Source: Bradyrhizobium sp. 190 (GTDB lineage: Bacteria > Pseudomonadota > Alphaproteobacteria > Rhizobiales > Xanthobacteraceae). Taken from it: a stretch of 64,000 bases of DNA. Position numbers and translations under genes: made by a program. A model generated the notes under the pieces. That model did not search any database. It was not told where the DNA came from and worked only from the letters and a program-made list of their open reading frames with translations. Positions 22,702 to 31,123 of this stretch are shown here, in pieces; position 1 is the first letter of the stretch; every line of letters starts with the position of its first letter. The stretch lies in contig NZ_JADPJL010000029.1 of assembly GCF_023073415.1 (NCBI RefSeq), positions 1-64,000 on the forward strand, read 5' to 3'.

Positions 22702-23754
22702 ATGAAATTCCTTGACGAGGCAAAGGTCTATATCCGCTCCGGCGACGGTGGAAACGGCTGCGTGGCGTTCCGCCGCGAGAAGTTCATCGAGTTCGGCGGG
22801 CCTTCCGGCGGCAATGGCGGCCGTGGCGGCGACGTCATCGTCGAGGTCGTCGACGGGCTGAACACGCTGATCGACTATCGCTACCAGCAGCACTTCAAGG
22901 CGCCGAAGGGCACCAATGGCATGGGCAAGGACCGCCATGGCGCCAACGGCAAATCGATCGTGCTCAAGGTGCCGGTCGGCACCCAGATTTTCGATGAGGA
23001 TCGCGAAACGCTGATCCATGACTTCACCGATCTCGGCGAAAAATTCGTGCTGGCCGAAGGCGGCAATGGCGGCTTCGGCAACGCGCATTTCAAATCCTCC
23101 ACCAACCGCGCGCCGCGCAACGCCAATCCCGGCCAGGAAGGCGAGGAGCGCTGGATCTGGCTGCGGCTGAAACTGATTGCGGACGCCGGCCTCGTCGGCC
23201 TGCCCAACGCCGGCAAGTCGACCTTCCTCTCCGTCGTCAGCGCGGCGAAACCGAAGATCGCCGACTATCCCTTCACCACCCTGCATCCGCAGCTTGGCGT
23301 CGTGAACGCGCAGGGCCGCGAATTCGTGCTCGCCGACATTCCCGGCCTGATCGAAGGCGCGCATGAGGGCGCAGGACTGGGCGACCGGTTTCTCGGCCAT
23401 GTCGAGCGCTGCCGCGTGCTGCTGCATCTGATCGACGCGACCTGCGAGCATGCCGGCAAGGCCTACAAGACGGTGCGGACCGAGCTCGAGGCCTATGAGG
23501 GTCACCTCGCCGAGAAGATCGAGATCGTCGCGCTGAACAAGATCGACGCAGTCACGCCGGATGAATTGAAGAAGCAGAAGGACCGGCTGAAACGCGCCGC
23601 GAAGAGGACGCCGCTGCTGCTCTCGGCTGCGACCGGCGAAGGCGTGCCCGAAGCGCTCAAGGCGCTGGTCGAAGTGATCGGCGAGGCCCCGGTTTCGCTC
23701 AAGGCCAAGGGCAGCCAGGACCCGTGGACGCCGGCGACGCCGCCGCAGGGCTGA
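22702..23754 (+). CDS. obgE: Obg-family GTPase ObgE/CgtA
   Basis: 350 residues. Residues 1-158 are the glycine-rich Obg fold (SGDGGNGCVAFRREKFIEFG, GGNGGRGGDV); residues 160-335 are the GTPase domain with G1 GLPNAGKST, G2 YPFTTLHPQLG, G3 DIPGLIEGA, G4 NKID and G5 SAATGEG. The C-terminal Obg domain of some homologues is absent, leaving a short tail. It assists 50S subunit assembly and ties growth to the stringent response and division. First of a + strand block with proB, proA, nadD, rsfS and rlmH. Confidence 0.97.
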   Translation: MKFLDEAKVYIRSGDGGNGCVAFRREKFIEFGGPSGGNGGRGGDVIVEVVDGLNTLIDYRYQQHFKAPKGTNGMGKDRHGANGKSIVLKVPVGTQIFDEDRETLIHDFTDLGEKFVLAEGGNGGFGNAHFKSSTNRAPRNANPGQEGEERWIWLRLKLIADAGLVGLPNAGKSTFLSVVSAAKPKIADYPFTTLHPQLGVVNAQGREFVLADIPGLIEGAHEGAGLGDRFLGHVERCRVLLHLIDATCEHAGKAYKTVRTELEAYEGHLAEKIEIVALNKIDAVTPDELKKQKDRLKRAAKRTPLLLSAATGEGVPEALKALVEVIGEAPVSLKAKGSQDPWTPATPPQG

Positions 23755-23847
23755 CGCAAACCTAAGCGCTCCCGCGGCCGCGCCACTTTCAAAACCGAGA
23801 GCTGGCGCGTATTGCTTCCCGATCACCCGTCTCATTTCGACCGCATC

Positions 23848-24990
23848 ATGAAACGCCCCGCGCTCAAAAACTTTCGCCGCATCGTCGTCAAGGTCGGCTC
23901 CTCGCTCCTGATCGATTCCAATGCGGGCGAGGTCCGCTCGGCGTGGCTGTCGGCGCTGGCCGCTGATATCGCCAAGCTGCACGGCGAAGGCCGTGACGTT
24001 CTGGTGGTCTCGTCGGGTTCGATTGCGCTGGGGCGCAGCCGTTTGAAATTGCCGCGCGGCCCGCTGAAGCTCGAGGAGAGCCAGGGCGCCGCCGCGGTGG
24101 GGCAGATCGCGCTGGCGCGGATCTGGTCGGAAGTGCTGGGGGCTCACGGCATCGGCGCCGGGCAGATTTTGGTGACGCTGCAGGATACCGAGGAGCGCCG
24201 CCGCTATCTCAACGCCCGCTCGACCATCGGCAAATTGCTGGAATGGCGCGCGGTGCCCGTGATCAACGAGAATGACACGGTGGCGACCAACGAAATCCGC
24301 TATGGCGACAATGATCGTCTCGCCGCGCGCGTCGCCACCATGGCGAGCGCCGATTTGCTGATCCTGTTGTCCGATATCGACGGCCTCTATGACGCGCCGC
24401 CCGGTGCCAATCCCAACGCCAAACTGATTCCGATCGTCGAATCGGTCACCTCGGAGATCGAGGGCATGGCAGGCGCGGCCGAATCCGAACTGTCGCGCGG
24501 CGGCATGTTCACCAAGATCGAAGCGGCGAAGATCGCGACGACGTCAGGCACGCATATGCTGATCGCCTCGGGCAAGATCGAACATCCGCTGCAGGCGATA
24601 TCAGATGGCGGCCGCTGCACCTGGTTCCTGACGCCGGCCAATCCCGTCACCGCCCGCAAGCGCTGGATCGCAGGCTCGCTGGAGCCGAAGGGCACGCTGA
24701 CCATCGATGCCGGCGCGGTCGCGGCGCTCCGCGCAGGCAAAAGCCTGCTGCCGGCCGGCGTGATCCGGGTCGAGGGCCAATTCGCCCGCGGCGACGCGGT
24801 CGTGGTGCGCGGCCCCGACACCCACGAGATCGGGCGCGGCTTGGTGGCCTACGACGCCGAGGATGCGGAGAAGGTCAAGGGCCGCTCCTCGCCGGACGTG
24901 ATGGCCATTTTGGGCATTAGCGGCCGGGCGGAGATGATCCATCGCGACGACCTGGTGGTCGGCCCGGCCGGGACCGTTCCGGTCAAGTAG
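23848..24990 (+). CDS. proB: Glutamate 5-kinase
   Basis: 380 residues from the ATG at 23848 (MKRPALKNFRRIVVKVGSSL); an earlier in-frame ATG adds residues unlike the family. Amino-acid kinase domain: KVGSSLL, SSGSIALGR, VINENDTVAT, LLSDIDGLY, GGMFTKIEAAKIA. The C-terminal 80 residues form a PUA domain (LLPAGVIRVEGQFARGDAV). It phosphorylates glutamate in the first step of proline synthesis and is usually feedback-inhibited by proline. The next gene encodes the second step. Confidence 0.97.
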   Translation: MKRPALKNFRRIVVKVGSSLLIDSNAGEVRSAWLSALAADIAKLHGEGRDVLVVSSGSIALGRSRLKLPRGPLKLEESQGAAAVGQIALARIWSEVLGAHGIGAGQILVTLQDTEERRRYLNARSTIGKLLEWRAVPVINENDTVATNEIRYGDNDRLAARVATMASADLLILLSDIDGLYDAPPGANPNAKLIPIVESVTSEIEGMAGAAESELSRGGMFTKIEAAKIATTSGTHMLIASGKIEHPLQAISDGGRCTWFLTPANPVTARKRWIAGSLEPKGTLTIDAGAVAALRAGKSLLPAGVIRVEGQFARGDAVVVRGPDTHEIGRGLVAYDAEDAEKVKGRSSPDVMAILGISGRAEMIHRDDLVVGPAGTVPVK

Positions 24991-25106
24991 GCCACTGGCC
25001 GAGCTGCCTATTTCTGATATCGCCAGCCAGCCATGCCGGTTCCGGACCTCGCAAGAGCGGGATTTCCGTGCTAGGACATGGCCTTAATCAAGACACGAGC
25101 CTCCCC

Positions 25107-26399
25107 ATGACCGCGCCTCTCAAGGCAATCGACGGCAACGCCGATCTGCCCGCTTTGATGACCGACCTCGCTACCCAGGCGCGCGCCGCTGCGCGGGTGC
25201 TGGCGCTGGCGCCGCCGGAGCAGAAGGACCGGGCGCTGGATGCCATCGAGCGAGCAATCCGCGCCAACGCGGCAAAGATTCTCGCGGCCAATGCCGAGGA
25301 CGTGGCGGAAGTACGCGCCGGCGGGGCGACGCCGGCCTTCATCGACCGCTTGACGCTGACGCCAGCCCGGATCAACTCCATGGCCGAGGGCGTAGCCACG
25401 GTGCGCGGCATCCCCGATCCGGTCGGCACCGTTACCGAAAGCTGGCAGCGGCCAAATGGCATGACCATCGAGCGCGTGCGTGTACCGCTCGGCGTCATCG
25501 GCGTGATCTTCGAGAGCCGTCCCAATGTCGCCGCTGATGCCGGCGTACTGTGCCTGAAGGCCGGCAACGCCGTGATCCTGCGCGGCGGCTCCGACAGCTT
25601 CCGTTCGTGCCGAGCCATCCACGAATGCTTGGCGCAGGGCTTGCGCGAGGCGAGTCTGCCGGAGGCAGCGATCACGCTGGTGCCGACGCGCGACCGTGCC
25701 GCGGTCGGGCTGATGCTCGGAGGACTGGGTGGCGGTATCGACGTGATCGTGCCGCGCGGCGGCAAGAGCCTGGTCGCGCGCGTCGAAGCGGAAGCGCGCG
25801 TGCCGGTGTTTGCGCATCTCGAAGGCGTCAACCACGTCTATGTCGACGCCAGCGCCAAGCTCGACATGGCCAAGTCGATCGTGCTGAACGCCAAGATGCG
25901 CCGTACCGGCGTCTGTGGGGCGGCCGAGACGCTGCTGGTCGATCGTGCAGGCGCAGCGACCAATCTGAAGCCACTGGTCGAAATGCTGATCGAAGCCGGC
26001 TGCGAGGTGCGCGGCGACGACGCCGTGCAAAAGATCGACGCGCGGGTGAAGCCGGCAACCGACGACGATTGGGACACCGAGTACCTCGACGCGGTCATCG
26101 CCGCGCGTGTCGTCGACGGTGTGGATGCTGCGATCGCGCATATCCAACACCACGGCTCGCGCCACACCGATGCAATCGTGGCCGAGGACGCCAGGGCGGC
26201 CGGGAAATTCCTCAGCGAGGTCGATTCCGCGATCGTGCTGCACAACGCATCGACGCAGTTCGCTGATGGCGGTGAGTTCGGCTTCGGCGCGGAGATCGGG
26301 ATTGCCACCGGCAAATTCCACGCCCGCGGGCCTGTTGGAGCCGAGCAGTTGACGAGCTTCAAATATCGCGTTCACGGCACCGGGCAGACGCGGCCGTGA
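25107..26399 (+). CDS. proA: Gamma-glutamyl phosphate reductase
   Basis: 430 residues from the ATG at 25107. It is an aldehyde-dehydrogenase-fold enzyme with the catalytic Cys in MRRTGVCGAAE, the signature IVPRGGKSLV and FGFGAEIGIATGK near the end. It reduces gamma-glutamyl phosphate to the semialdehyde, which cyclises toward proline, using NADPH. About 115 bp after proB; the pair makes the first two steps of proline synthesis. Length is normal for the family. Confidence 0.97.
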   Translation: MTAPLKAIDGNADLPALMTDLATQARAAARVLALAPPEQKDRALDAIERAIRANAAKILAANAEDVAEVRAGGATPAFIDRLTLTPARINSMAEGVATVRGIPDPVGTVTESWQRPNGMTIERVRVPLGVIGVIFESRPNVAADAGVLCLKAGNAVILRGGSDSFRSCRAIHECLAQGLREASLPEAAITLVPTRDRAAVGLMLGGLGGGIDVIVPRGGKSLVARVEAEARVPVFAHLEGVNHVYVDASAKLDMAKSIVLNAKMRRTGVCGAAETLLVDRAGAATNLKPLVEMLIEAGCEVRGDDAVQKIDARVKPATDDDWDTEYLDAVIAARVVDGVDAAIAHIQHHGSRHTDAIVAEDARAAGKFLSEVDSAIVLHNASTQFADGGEFGFGAEIGIATGKFHARGPVGAEQLTSFKYRVHGTGQTRP

Positions 26400-26430
26400 A
26401 CGCCAGCCCGTGCACGCGGTGACCCGGCTG

Positions 26431-27060
26431 ATGCAATTGCAATCCGCCGCGCAAGCCATCCCCTTCCATACCAACGGCATGCGCATAGGCCTGCTCGGTG
26501 GCTCGTTCAATCCGCCGCACGCGGCGCATCGCGCCATCAGCCTGTTTGCGATCAAGCGCCTGAAGCTCGATCGCGTCTGGTGGCTGCTGACGCCGGGCAA
26601 TCCTTTGAAGGATAACGGCCGGCTGCATGGTCTTGCCGAACGCGTCGATGCCGCGCTTGATGTAGCCAACGATCCGCGCATCGACGTCAGTTGTCTCGAA
26701 GCTGTCATCGGCACCAGATACACTGTCGACACGATCATCCATTTGCGCCGCCGCGTTTCCGGCGTGCACTTCGTCTGGATCATGGGCGCTGACAATCTCG
26801 CGCAATTTCATCGTTGGCAAAACTGGCGGCGCATCGCCGCGGAGGTGCCGATTGCGGTGATCGACCGTCCGCCGCAGAGTTTTCGGGCGCTCGCCGCACC
26901 GGCCGCACAGGCCTTGGCACGCTATCGGCTGCCCGAGAATCAGGCGGCCCGGCTAGCAGATCAGCATGCTCCCGCCTGGGCTTTCCTCACCGGCCTGAAA
27001 CTGGACATGTCGTCGACCGGCTTGCGGAACCCGGACGGGAGCTGGAAGGCAAAGAAGTGA
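26431..27060 (+). CDS. nadD: Nicotinate-nucleotide adenylyltransferase
   Basis: 209 residues if the ATG at 26431 is used; a GTG at 26410 and an ATG at 26479 are alternatives, and none has a good ribosome site. Nucleotidyltransferase fold: GLLGGSFNPPHAAH (the second-last position is usually Gly) near the start, MGADNLAQFHRW in the middle, and the ISSTxIR-type motif as MSSTGLRN near the end. It joins nicotinate mononucleotide to AMP from ATP in NAD synthesis. Position between proA and rsfS is common in alphaproteobacteria. Confidence 0.93.
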   Translation: MQLQSAAQAIPFHTNGMRIGLLGGSFNPPHAAHRAISLFAIKRLKLDRVWWLLTPGNPLKDNGRLHGLAERVDAALDVANDPRIDVSCLEAVIGTRYTVDTIIHLRRRVSGVHFVWIMGADNLAQFHRWQNWRRIAAEVPIAVIDRPPQSFRALAAPAAQALARYRLPENQAARLADQHAPAWAFLTGLKLDMSSTGLRNPDGSWKAKK

Positions 27061-27182
27061 CAGTTTAGTTCGAACCGGCAGGTGGGATTCACTGGAATAT
27101 TGAAACCATTAACCCCACATGCCTAATATGGTCCGTGTACGCTAAGGATTCGGCGTTCGCGATACAGTGAAAGGAATGGTCC

Positions 27183-27647
27183 CTGGCCACATCTGTATTG
27201 TCCAAGTCCAAGTCTGTTTTACCCAAGGTTCCCAGCAAGGCTCCTGTTAAGTCTGCCAAGACCCCGCGTAAAACATCGACAAAAGCTGCGGCCTTGAAGG
27301 CGCAACCCGACGCCGACAAGACGCTGAATATGATCCTCTCCCGCCTCGACGATATGAAGGCGGAAGAAACGGTCACCATCGACCTTCGCGGCAAATCCGC
27401 CTTTTCCGATTACATGATCGTCACCACGGGCCGGGCCAACCGGCATGTCGGCGCGATCGCGGAAAACGTCACGAAAACCCTGAAGGAAAGCGGCATCAAG
27501 AACATCCATGTCGAGGGCTTGCCCAATTGCGACTGGGTGCTGATCGATTCCGGCGATGTGGTCGTGCACGTGTTCAGACCCGAGGTGCGCGAATTCTACA
27601 ATCTCGAAAGATTGTGGGCGCAAAACCCGGCGGCGGCAGCGATCTGA
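27183..27647 (+). CDS. rsfS: Ribosomal silencing factor RsfS
   Basis: 154 residues if started at the CTG at 27183. AAGGA lies 7 nt before that CTG, whereas the next possible start (TTG at 27198) has nothing nearby, so a non-AUG start is likely. Residues 1-40 are a basic, Lys/Ser/Pro/Ala-rich extension; the RsfS domain follows (DDMKAEETVTIDLRGKSAF, SDYMIVTTGRANRHVGAIAE, DWVLIDSGDVVVHVFRPEVR, EFYNLERLW). It binds L14 and blocks subunit joining when nutrients are short. rlmH follows, as in many bacteria. Confidence 0.94.
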   Translation: MATSVLSKSKSVLPKVPSKAPVKSAKTPRKTSTKAAALKAQPDADKTLNMILSRLDDMKAEETVTIDLRGKSAFSDYMIVTTGRANRHVGAIAENVTKTLKESGIKNIHVEGLPNCDWVLIDSGDVVVHVFRPEVREFYNLERLWAQNPAAAAI

Positions 27648-27742
27648 ACTCTCGGCCGATGCAAATCGGCTGAGGCGCATCTAGTCTGCTTGCGCGCGCG
27701 CAAAGGCGCGCGTGCCGGAAAGTGCACGCCAGAAACAGCATC

Positions 27743-28225
27743 ATGCGCCTTGTCGTGGTCTCAATCGGCCGGCTGAAGCAGGGCCCGGAGCAGGAACTGG
27801 CCGAGCGCTATCGCGAGCGCTTCGAGGATATCGGCCGCAAGCTCGGCTTTCGCGGCCTCGCGATCCATGAAATTCCGGAAAGCCGCGCGCGCGACGCCGC
27901 GGCCCGGATATCGGAGGAAGCCGCGGCGATTGCGGCGGCGATACCGGAGAAATCCATGCTGGTGGCGCTGGACGAGCACGGCAAGAGCATCGATAGCGCG
28001 ACCTTCGCCCGGCAGCTCGGCGATTGGCGGGATCAGGGTATCGCCAACACAATTTTCGCGATCGGAGGCGCCGACGGACTTTCGCCCGATTTGCAGCGCA
28101 AGGCTAAATTACGCATTGCGTTCGGCTCGGCGACCTGGCCGCATCAAATGGTCCGCGTCATGCTTCTTGAACAGATTTACCGGGCGGCGACCATCTTGGC
28201 CGGCCACCCCTACCATCGCGCCTAG
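27743..28225 (+). CDS. rlmH: 23S rRNA (pseudouridine-1915-N3) methyltransferase RlmH
   Basis: 160 residues from the ATG at 27743, close to the usual length. It has the trefoil-knot SPOUT fold signatures: VALDEHGKSIDSATFARQL, FAIGGADGLS and LRIAFGSATWPHQMVRVMLLEQ then IYRA. It methylates pseudouridine 1915 in helix 69 of 23S rRNA on assembled 70S ribosomes. It follows rsfS by 95 bp and is the last gene in the obgE-proB-proA-nadD-rsfS-rlmH block. Confidence 0.97.
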   Translation: MRLVVVSIGRLKQGPEQELAERYRERFEDIGRKLGFRGLAIHEIPESRARDAAARISEEAAAIAAAIPEKSMLVALDEHGKSIDSATFARQLGDWRDQGIANTIFAIGGADGLSPDLQRKAKLRIAFGSATWPHQMVRVMLLEQIYRAATILAGHPYHRA

Positions 28226-28264
28226 GCACGGTGACGTGAATACAGACAACACTGAATAGACCGG

Positions 28265-29644
28265 ATGAATTCAACGCAGGGCTTTCACTCATTCGACACC
28301 GCCGGCCGCGTCATGCCGCTGACGCCGGCTGTCTTGCTTTCCCTGCTACTGCTTTCTGCAAGCTTCGTCGCAGCAGCGCTTTCGCCGGCGGTAGCGCAAT
28401 CCGCAGCGCCCGCACAGCAAGCGACGGCCGTTTCCCCCGACGCCATCAAGCAGCGCGAGGAGGAACTGGAGACCACGCGCGAGCAGCAGCGCAAGGCGGC
28501 CGAACTGCAGCAAAAACTGAAGGCCGATATCGCGGCGATCGGTCAGGACCGCTCCAAGCTCAACCAGCAACTGATCGATATCGCCACCCAGGTGCGCAGC
28601 GTCGAGACCCGCATCGCCGAGACCGAGGCCCGTCTGCGACCGCTCGACAGCCGCGAGCAGGCGGTCAGGGCTTCGCTCGATTCACGCCGCACCGAAATCG
28701 TCGAAGTGCTGGCGGCACTGCAACGCGCCGGCCGGCGCACGCCGCCGGCGCTGCTGGTTCGGCCCGAAGATGCGCTGCAATCGCTGCGCACCGCCATGCT
28801 GCTCGGATCGGTCGTGCCCGAACTGCGCGGACGCGCGGAGAAACTTGCCGCCGATCTCGGCGAGCTGGTGAATTTGCGCAAGACCATCGCCACCGAGCGC
28901 GACGTGCTGGCGCGGGACCGCGACAGGCTGAAGGACGATTCTGTCAGGCTGGCCGCGCTGGTGGAAGAGCGGCAGCGCAAGCAGAGCGCTATCGAAAAGG
29001 ACGTCGAGGCCGAAGGCGCCCGCGCCATCAACCTGTCCAGGCAGGTCGAAGGCCTGCAGGGTCTGATCACGAAAATGGAGCAGGATTTGAAGAGCGCCGC
29101 CAAGGCGGCCGCAACCGCCAGCCTGCAGGGCGCCCCGGCTGCCCCGGGCGGCAAGCCCAATCTGGGAGCGCTGAAGGACCCTGCTCGATTAAGCCCGGCG
29201 ATCGCCTTTGCCTCCGCCAAGGGGCTGTTCGCCTTTCCGGTCAATGGCCGCAAGATTCGCTATTTTGGCGGTTCCGACGGTGCCGGCGGCGTAGAAAAAG
29301 GCATTTCCTTGGCAACAAAGGCCGGGGCTCAGGTCACAACACCGTGTGACGGCTGGGTTGTTTACGCCGGGCCCTTCCGCAGCTACGGACAACTCTTGAT
29401 CCTTAATGCCGGGGGCGGGTATCATATCCTGATCGCCGGGATGGAGCGCATTTCGGTAAACATCGGCCAGTTTGTACTTACCGGGGAGCCGGTCGCGACC
29501 ATGGGATCGACGTCCCAGGTTGCATCCATTCTCGCGACGACCGCGAGCCAGCCGGTGCTGTATGTCGAGTTCCGTAAGGACGGCACTCCAATCGATTCAG
29601 GCCCATGGTGGGCCGCTAACGAAGGCGAAAAGGTTCGCGGATGA
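28265..29644 (+). CDS. EnvC-like murein hydrolase activator with a degenerate LytM domain
   Basis: 459 residues: a cleavable signal or anchor (residues 18-42), a long coiled coil (about 60-280, e.g. QREEELETTREQQRKAAELQ) and a C-terminal M23/LytM domain (about 310-450). The zinc ligands are missing: where catalytic LytM domains have HxGxD the sequence reads EKGISLA, and where they have HLHFE it reads VLYVEFR. E. coli EnvC is similarly inactive and works by activating cell-wall amidases, so this is most likely an amidase activator in cell separation. Its stop overlaps the ctpA start (ATGA), so the two are translationally coupled. Confidence 0.85.
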   Translation: MNSTQGFHSFDTAGRVMPLTPAVLLSLLLLSASFVAAALSPAVAQSAAPAQQATAVSPDAIKQREEELETTREQQRKAAELQQKLKADIAAIGQDRSKLNQQLIDIATQVRSVETRIAETEARLRPLDSREQAVRASLDSRRTEIVEVLAALQRAGRRTPPALLVRPEDALQSLRTAMLLGSVVPELRGRAEKLAADLGELVNLRKTIATERDVLARDRDRLKDDSVRLAALVEERQRKQSAIEKDVEAEGARAINLSRQVEGLQGLITKMEQDLKSAAKAAATASLQGAPAAPGGKPNLGALKDPARLSPAIAFASAKGLFAFPVNGRKIRYFGGSDGAGGVEKGISLATKAGAQVTTPCDGWVVYAGPFRSYGQLLILNAGGGYHILIAGMERISVNIGQFVLTGEPVATMGSTSQVASILATTASQPVLYVEFRKDGTPIDSGPWWAANEGEKVRG

Positions 29645-30999
29645 TGCGCAAGACTTCTGTAATTCTTCTCAGCGCCGCCACCGGTGCGGCTTTGACGCTC
29701 TTCGTCACGCAGCCTCGTTCCTTGCTGATGGGATCGAGTGCGCGTGCGGCCACCTCGGACACCTATCGCCAGCTCAATCTGTTTGGCGACGTGTTCGAAC
29801 GCGTGCGCAGCGACTATGTCGAGAAGCCCGACGACAGCAAGCTGGTCGAATCGGCAATCTCGGGCATGCTGGCCGGCCTCGATCCGCATTCGAGCTACAT
29901 GGACGCGAAGAGCTTCCGCGACATGCAGGTGCAGACCCGCGGTGAATTCGGCGGGCTCGGCATCGAGGTCACGATGGAAGACGGCCTGATCAAGGTGGTC
30001 TCGCCGATCGACGACACCCCGGCGTCGAAGGCCGGCGTCATGGCCAACGACATCATCACCAATCTCGACGACGAAGCCGTGCAGGGTCTCACCCTCAATC
30101 AGGCGGTCGAGAAGATGCGCGGACCGGTCAACACCAAGATCCGCCTCAAGATCATCCGCAAGGGCCAGGACAATCCGATCGAAGTGACGCTGGTACGCGA
30201 CAACATCCGCGTCCGCTCGGTGCGCGCCCGCGTCGAACAGGACGACATCGCCTATATCCGCGTCACCACCTTCAACGAGCAAACCACCGAAGGCCTGAAG
30301 CGCGAGATCGGCAACCTCTCGAACCAGATCGGCGACAAGCTCAAGGGCTACATCATCGACCTGCGCAACAATCCCGGCGGCTTGCTGGAGGAAGCGGTCA
30401 CCGTTTCCGACAGCTTCCTGGAGCGCGGCGAGATCGTCTCGACCCGGGGCCGCAATGCCGAGGAAACCCAGCGCCGCGCGGCGCATACGGGCGACCTGAC
30501 CAAGGGCAAGCCGATCATCGTGCTGGTCAATGGCGGCTCGGCCTCGGCCTCCGAAATCGTCGCCGGCGCACTGCAGGACCACAAGCGGGCCACGCTTGTC
30601 GGCACGCGCTCGTTCGGCAAGGGCTCGGTGCAGACCATCATCCCGCTCGGCAGCGGCAACGGCGCGCTGCGGCTCACCACCGCGCGCTATTACACGCCGT
30701 CGGGCAAGTCGATCCAGGCCAAGGGCATCGTGCCCGACATCGAGGTGCTGCAGGATGTGCCGGACGAGCTGAAGTCACGTACCGACACCAAGGGCGAGGC
30801 CTCGCTGCGCGGCCATCTGAAGAACGACGGCGATGAGAAGACCGGCTCGCAATCCTACGTGCCGCCGGATGCCAAGGACGACAAGGCGCTGAAGACCGCG
30901 GCCGACCTGCTGCACGGCATCAAGTCAACCGCGACCGCAGCACCGGCCACCGGCGACAAGGCCGCGGTCGAAAAGCCGGCCACCAAGGCCGCGAACTGA
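29641..30999 (+). CDS. ctpA: Carboxy-terminal processing protease (S41), CtpA
   Basis: 452 residues. A hydrophobic N-terminus (SVILLSAATGAALTLFV) is followed by an N-terminal domain, a PDZ domain (about 85-170; FGGLGIEVTMEDGLIKVVSP) and the S41 catalytic core with the Ser in VNGGSASASEIV (around residue 300) and the Lys in FGKGSVQT. The C-terminus is a low-complexity Lys/Ala-rich tail. It trims C-termini of periplasmic proteins, often cell-wall hydrolases. It overlaps the envC-like gene by four bases, a frequent pairing in alphaproteobacteria. A terminator follows. Confidence 0.95.
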   Translation: MMRKTSVILLSAATGAALTLFVTQPRSLLMGSSARAATSDTYRQLNLFGDVFERVRSDYVEKPDDSKLVESAISGMLAGLDPHSSYMDAKSFRDMQVQTRGEFGGLGIEVTMEDGLIKVVSPIDDTPASKAGVMANDIITNLDDEAVQGLTLNQAVEKMRGPVNTKIRLKIIRKGQDNPIEVTLVRDNIRVRSVRARVEQDDIAYIRVTTFNEQTTEGLKREIGNLSNQIGDKLKGYIIDLRNNPGGLLEEAVTVSDSFLERGEIVSTRGRNAEETQRRAAHTGDLTKGKPIIVLVNGGSASASEIVAGALQDHKRATLVGTRSFGKGSVQTIIPLGSGNGALRLTTARYYTPSGKSIQAKGIVPDIEVLQDVPDELKSRTDTKGEASLRGHLKNDGDEKTGSQSYVPPDAKDDKALKTAADLLHGIKSTATAAPATGDKAAVEKPATKAAN

Positions 31000-31021
31000 T
31001 CGACTCCGTCGGCGAGCATTC

Positions 31022-31053
31022 AAAAAAAGGGCGGCCTTCGGGTCGCCCTTTTT
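31022..31053 (+). terminator. Rho-independent terminator after ctpA
   Basis: GGGCGGCC (31029-31036), a TTCG tetraloop, GGTCGCCC (31041-31048) and TTTTT; flanking A-run on the left. One G-U pair in the stem. 22 bp after the ctpA stop. Confidence 0.92.
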
Positions 31054-31123
31054 GCCGGGCGGCGGAACTGCCGTGGCCCTGCCCCGTCGTGGTATCGTCG
31101 GCCCCGGTGATTCGGGGAGGTCC

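Noticed and set aside
22690..26795. Long - strand open frames opposite obgE-proB and proA
   Set aside because: Same reason: the + strand genes are unambiguous, and the antisense translations are compositionally biased.
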